Below, one piece after another: positions 62,003 to 64,000 of a DNA stretch of 64,000 bases. The notes under the pieces were generated by a model. That model was not told where the DNA came from and searched no databases. It saw nothing but the letters and a program-made list of their open reading frames with translations. Every line of letters begins with the position of its first letter. Positions within the stretch are counted from its first letter, which is position 1. Made by a program: the position numbers and the translations under genes. Source of the stretch: Janthinobacterium sp. GW458P (GTDB lineage: Bacteria; Pseudomonadota; Gammaproteobacteria; Burkholderiales; Burkholderiaceae_D); contig NZ_NEGZ01000001.1 in NCBI RefSeq assembly GCF_002127585.1, forward strand, positions 403,774 through 467,773. The letters run 5' to 3'.

Positions 62003-63396
62003 CACGCCGCCGATTACTGATGGCCGCTGCGCTGGCGCTGGCCGGCTGCGCCGCCAAGGCGCCGCCACAGCCCGCATCGACCTTGCAGCTGCCGTCCGGC
62101 TGGCGCGCGCCGGCCGATGCCGCGACGTCGCCGGCGAACGGCGCCCATGTGGAGCTGCTGTGGTGGCAGGCCTTCGGCGACCCTGTTTTAAGCAATCTGG
62201 TGGGCGAGGCGCTGGCGCGCAATGGCGACTTGCGCGTGGCGCGCGCCCGCGTGCAGGAATACCGCGCGCGCCTGGCGCAGGCCGACGCCAACCGCGCGCC
62301 CAACCTGGCCTTCGACGGTTCGCCCACGCGCACGCGCACCCTGGCGTCGAGCGGCAAGCCGTATGTGACGAACGTCTTCCAGGCCGAACTGCAGGCCAGC
62401 TATGAAATCGACGTGTGGGGCCGGCTGGCCAGTCTGAGCGATGCAGCCGGCGAGAGCTACCGCGCCGAGCAGGCCAGCCTCGATGCGGCGGCCCTGTCGC
62501 TTGCCGCCAGCGTGGCGACGAGCTACCTGAACCTGCGCGGCCTCGATGCCCAGCTGGAGCTGATCCAGTCGACCCTGCAGCTGCGCGAACAGTCGCGCGA
62601 GCTGGCGCGCAAGCAGTTCGAGGTGGGCTACAGCTCGCGCCTGGAATGGCTGCAGGCACAATCGGAATACCATGCGGCGGCCGAACAGGTACCGCAGCTG
62701 CAGCGGCAGATATTCGAGCAGGAAAATGCGCTGGCAGTCCTCGTCGGCGGCAATCCCGGCCGCATCGCGCGCGGCTTGCCGCTGGCGCAACTGAATGCAC
62801 CCTCCGTGCCGGCTGGGCTGCCATCCGAACTGCTGCGCCGCCGGCCCGACATCGCGCGCGCGGAACACAATCTGGCGGCCGCCAATGCCAGCCTGGCCGC
62901 CACGCGCGATCAGCTGCTGCCCTCGTTCAAGCTGACGGCCGTCGGTGGCGGACAAGCCACCACCTTGACCGACTTCCTGCATGCGCCCACGGCCCTGTGG
63001 CGCCTGACGGCGCTGGCGGCCGGCCCCCTGTTCGACGGCGGGCGGGTGCAGGCGCAGACGGAGGCCGCCGGCGCGCAGCGCGACCAGCTCGTGTACGCGT
63101 ATGAAAACGTGGTGCGCAACGCGTTCGCCGAAACGGAGAACAGCCTTGCGGCCATCTACCGGCTGCAGCAGCAAGCCGTGGAAAACGACGCGCGCCGCGC
63201 CGCGGCGGCGGACACCCTGCGCATTGCGCACAACCGCTACCGCAATGGCTACGCCTCTTACCTGGACGAACTCGATGCCCAGCGCACCCTGTACAGCGCC
63301 GACGTGGGCTTGCTGCAGCTGAAAACCCGCATCCTCGTTTCCTCCGTCGACCTGTACCGCGCCATGGGCGGCGGCTGGTCGGCCAGGGGCCAGTAA
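61999..63396 (+). CDS. NodT-family outer-membrane efflux lipoprotein
   Basis: 465 residues. Signal peptide with lipobox ALAGC (cysteine about 17), then two OEP repeats with WWQAFGDPVLSNLVGEALARN, YEIDVWGRLASLSDAA, SSELLRRRPDIARAEHNLAAANA-type element (here LPSELLRRRPDIARAE) and YRNGYASYLDELDAQRTLY. It forms the TolC-like exit duct of the pump. Overlaps the adaptor gene by 4 bases. Last gene of the three; a 104-base gap without a gene follows. Confidence 0.94.
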   Translation: MTRRRLLMAAALALAGCAAKAPPQPASTLQLPSGWRAPADAATSPANGAHVELLWWQAFGDPVLSNLVGEALARNGDLRVARARVQEYRARLAQADANRAPNLAFDGSPTRTRTLASSGKPYVTNVFQAELQASYEIDVWGRLASLSDAAGESYRAEQASLDAAALSLAASVATSYLNLRGLDAQLELIQSTLQLREQSRELARKQFEVGYSSRLEWLQAQSEYHAAAEQVPQLQRQIFEQENALAVLVGGNPGRIARGLPLAQLNAPSVPAGLPSELLRRRPDIARAEHNLAAANASLAATRDQLLPSFKLTAVGGGQATTLTDFLHAPTALWRLTALAAGPLFDGGRVQAQTEAAGAQRDQLVYAYENVVRNAFAETENSLAAIYRLQQQAVENDARRAAAADTLRIAHNRYRNGYASYLDELDAQRTLYSADVGLLQLKTRILVSSVDLYRAMGGGWSARGQ

Positions 63397-63500
63397 CGCC
63401 GGCATGCCCGACGCGGCGGTTTGCCGCGGCCGGTGTAATATCTCGCTGGGGAAAGCGGCGGCATGGTGCCAGCTGCTCCCATTACGAACGAGGTCGCGGC

Positions 63501-64000
63501 ATGACGATTTTTGGCATAGGCATCCACATCCTGATCGCGGTATTTTTTGCGATTCACGTGGTGCGCAACGGGCAGCAGCTGTACTGGCTGCTCATTTTAT
63601 TCATGTTTCCGCTGCTGGGCAGCGTGGTGTATTTCTTCGCCATCTACCTGCCCAATTCGCGCCTGCAGCAAGGCGCGCGCAAGGTCGCATCGGTGGCCGT
63701 GCAGGTACTCGATCCGAACCGCGAGCTGCGCGAGGCGAAGGCCGCCTTCGAGTACACGCCGACGGCGCAAAACCAGATGCGCCTGGCCAGCGCGCAGCTG
63801 GAGGCGGGTGATGCGCAGGAAGCCGCATCGACGTACGAAGCCTGCCTGCGGGGAGCGTTTTCATCGGACCTGGAAATTCGGCTGGGCGCGGCGCGCGCCT
63901 ATCTGGAATGCGCGCGCGGCGCCGAAGCGCTGACGCACCTGGAATTCATCCGCCGCACGGATATCCATTTCCGTCCCGAGATGGTGTCCCTGCTGACGGC
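63501..64000 (+). CDS. Membrane protein with PLDc_N-like segments and TPR-like region, 3' end outside the window
   Basis: Open from ATG 63501 to the window end (166 codons seen). Two spans at about 1-17 (MTIFGIGIHILIAVFFA) and 27-48 (LYWLLILFMFPLLGSVVYFFAI), a layout like the phospholipase-D N-terminal domain found at the start of many small membrane proteins. After about residue 80 the sequence turns to helical repeats (AQLEAGDAQEAASTYEACLR, GAARAYLECARGAEALTHLE) resembling tetratricopeptide repeats. The rest is missing. It may be a membrane-anchored scaffold; no specific role is known. Confidence 0.75.
   Translation, partial: MTIFGIGIHILIAVFFAIHVVRNGQQLYWLLILFMFPLLGSVVYFFAIYLPNSRLQQGARKVASVAVQVLDPNRELREAKAAFEYTPTAQNQMRLASAQLEAGDAQEAASTYEACLRGAFSSDLEIRLGAARAYLECARGAEALTHLEFIRRTDIHFRPEMVSLLT

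Noticed and set aside
1-64000. CRISPR array, prophage, insertion sequence or rRNA operon
   Set aside because: No regular spacer-repeat pattern, integrase or transposase motif, or rRNA sequence was seen on either strand.

Overview
The window looks like chromosome from a betaproteobacterium of the Oxalobacteraceae, most likely Janthinobacterium or a close relative. This is an inference from protein families, the hemF-nadD-rsfS-rlmH-maf-rng order, high-GC codon use and the betaproteobacterial style of the intergenic repeats; no database was consulted. Most of the window is dense, GC-rich core genome. The first 8.5 kb is visibly richer in A and T.

Layout. 1-12059 (+) is the distal part of an O-antigen or surface polysaccharide cluster. 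It holds a pseudaminic/sialic acid synthase (cut by the window edge), a flippase, a hexapeptide acetyltransferase, a phytanoyl-CoA dioxygenase-like enzyme, a capsule-type glycosyltransferase, a Wzy-like polymerase, two GT4-type glycosyltransferases, and a reductase / initiating sugar-phosphate transferase / WbpM-type dehydratase trio that probably makes and loads the first sugar. 12099-16763 holds divergent trhO and dnaE. 16828-19754 (-) holds a small conserved protein, a VirK/YbjX protein, a universal stress protein and a MipA/OmpV porin-like protein. The porin gene is divergent from an OmpR/QseBC-type two-component system, with four 11-bp-spaced direct repeats between them. A second, FixLJ-like pair follows. 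24305-28495 (-) is an LPS module: GT9 transferase, MsbA and an O-antigen ligase-like protein. Malic enzyme and a LacI-type regulator are divergent and share two LacI-type operators.

33880-43738 (-) is a housekeeping block: rng, maf, rlmH, rsfS, nadD, hemF, then purD and yebC. Between hemF and purD lie two accessory genes (a methyltransferase and an unknown membrane-anchored protein) and a chimeric scar joining a hemF start to a purD end. I regard this as the most interesting structure in the window. 43882-49752 holds a PhoD-family phosphatase with large insertions, an EamA transporter, mgsA, quinone oxidoreductase, a 39-residue membrane protein not usually called, a large palindromic element and a DUF4136 lipoprotein. 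49970-53908 holds pepN, fbp and tRNA-Thr(CGT). 54009-58888 holds a MocR-type regulator and a stress group (ElaB/YqjD-like protein, a 24-residue hydrophobic peptide, HPII catalase). 59122-63396 is a tripartite MFS efflux operon. A TPR membrane protein runs off the right edge.

No transposase, prophage, CRISPR array or rRNA gene was seen. I did not find a wholly new system; the unusual points are regulatory sites, small proteins, palindromic elements, insertions in known proteins and the hemF/purD scar.
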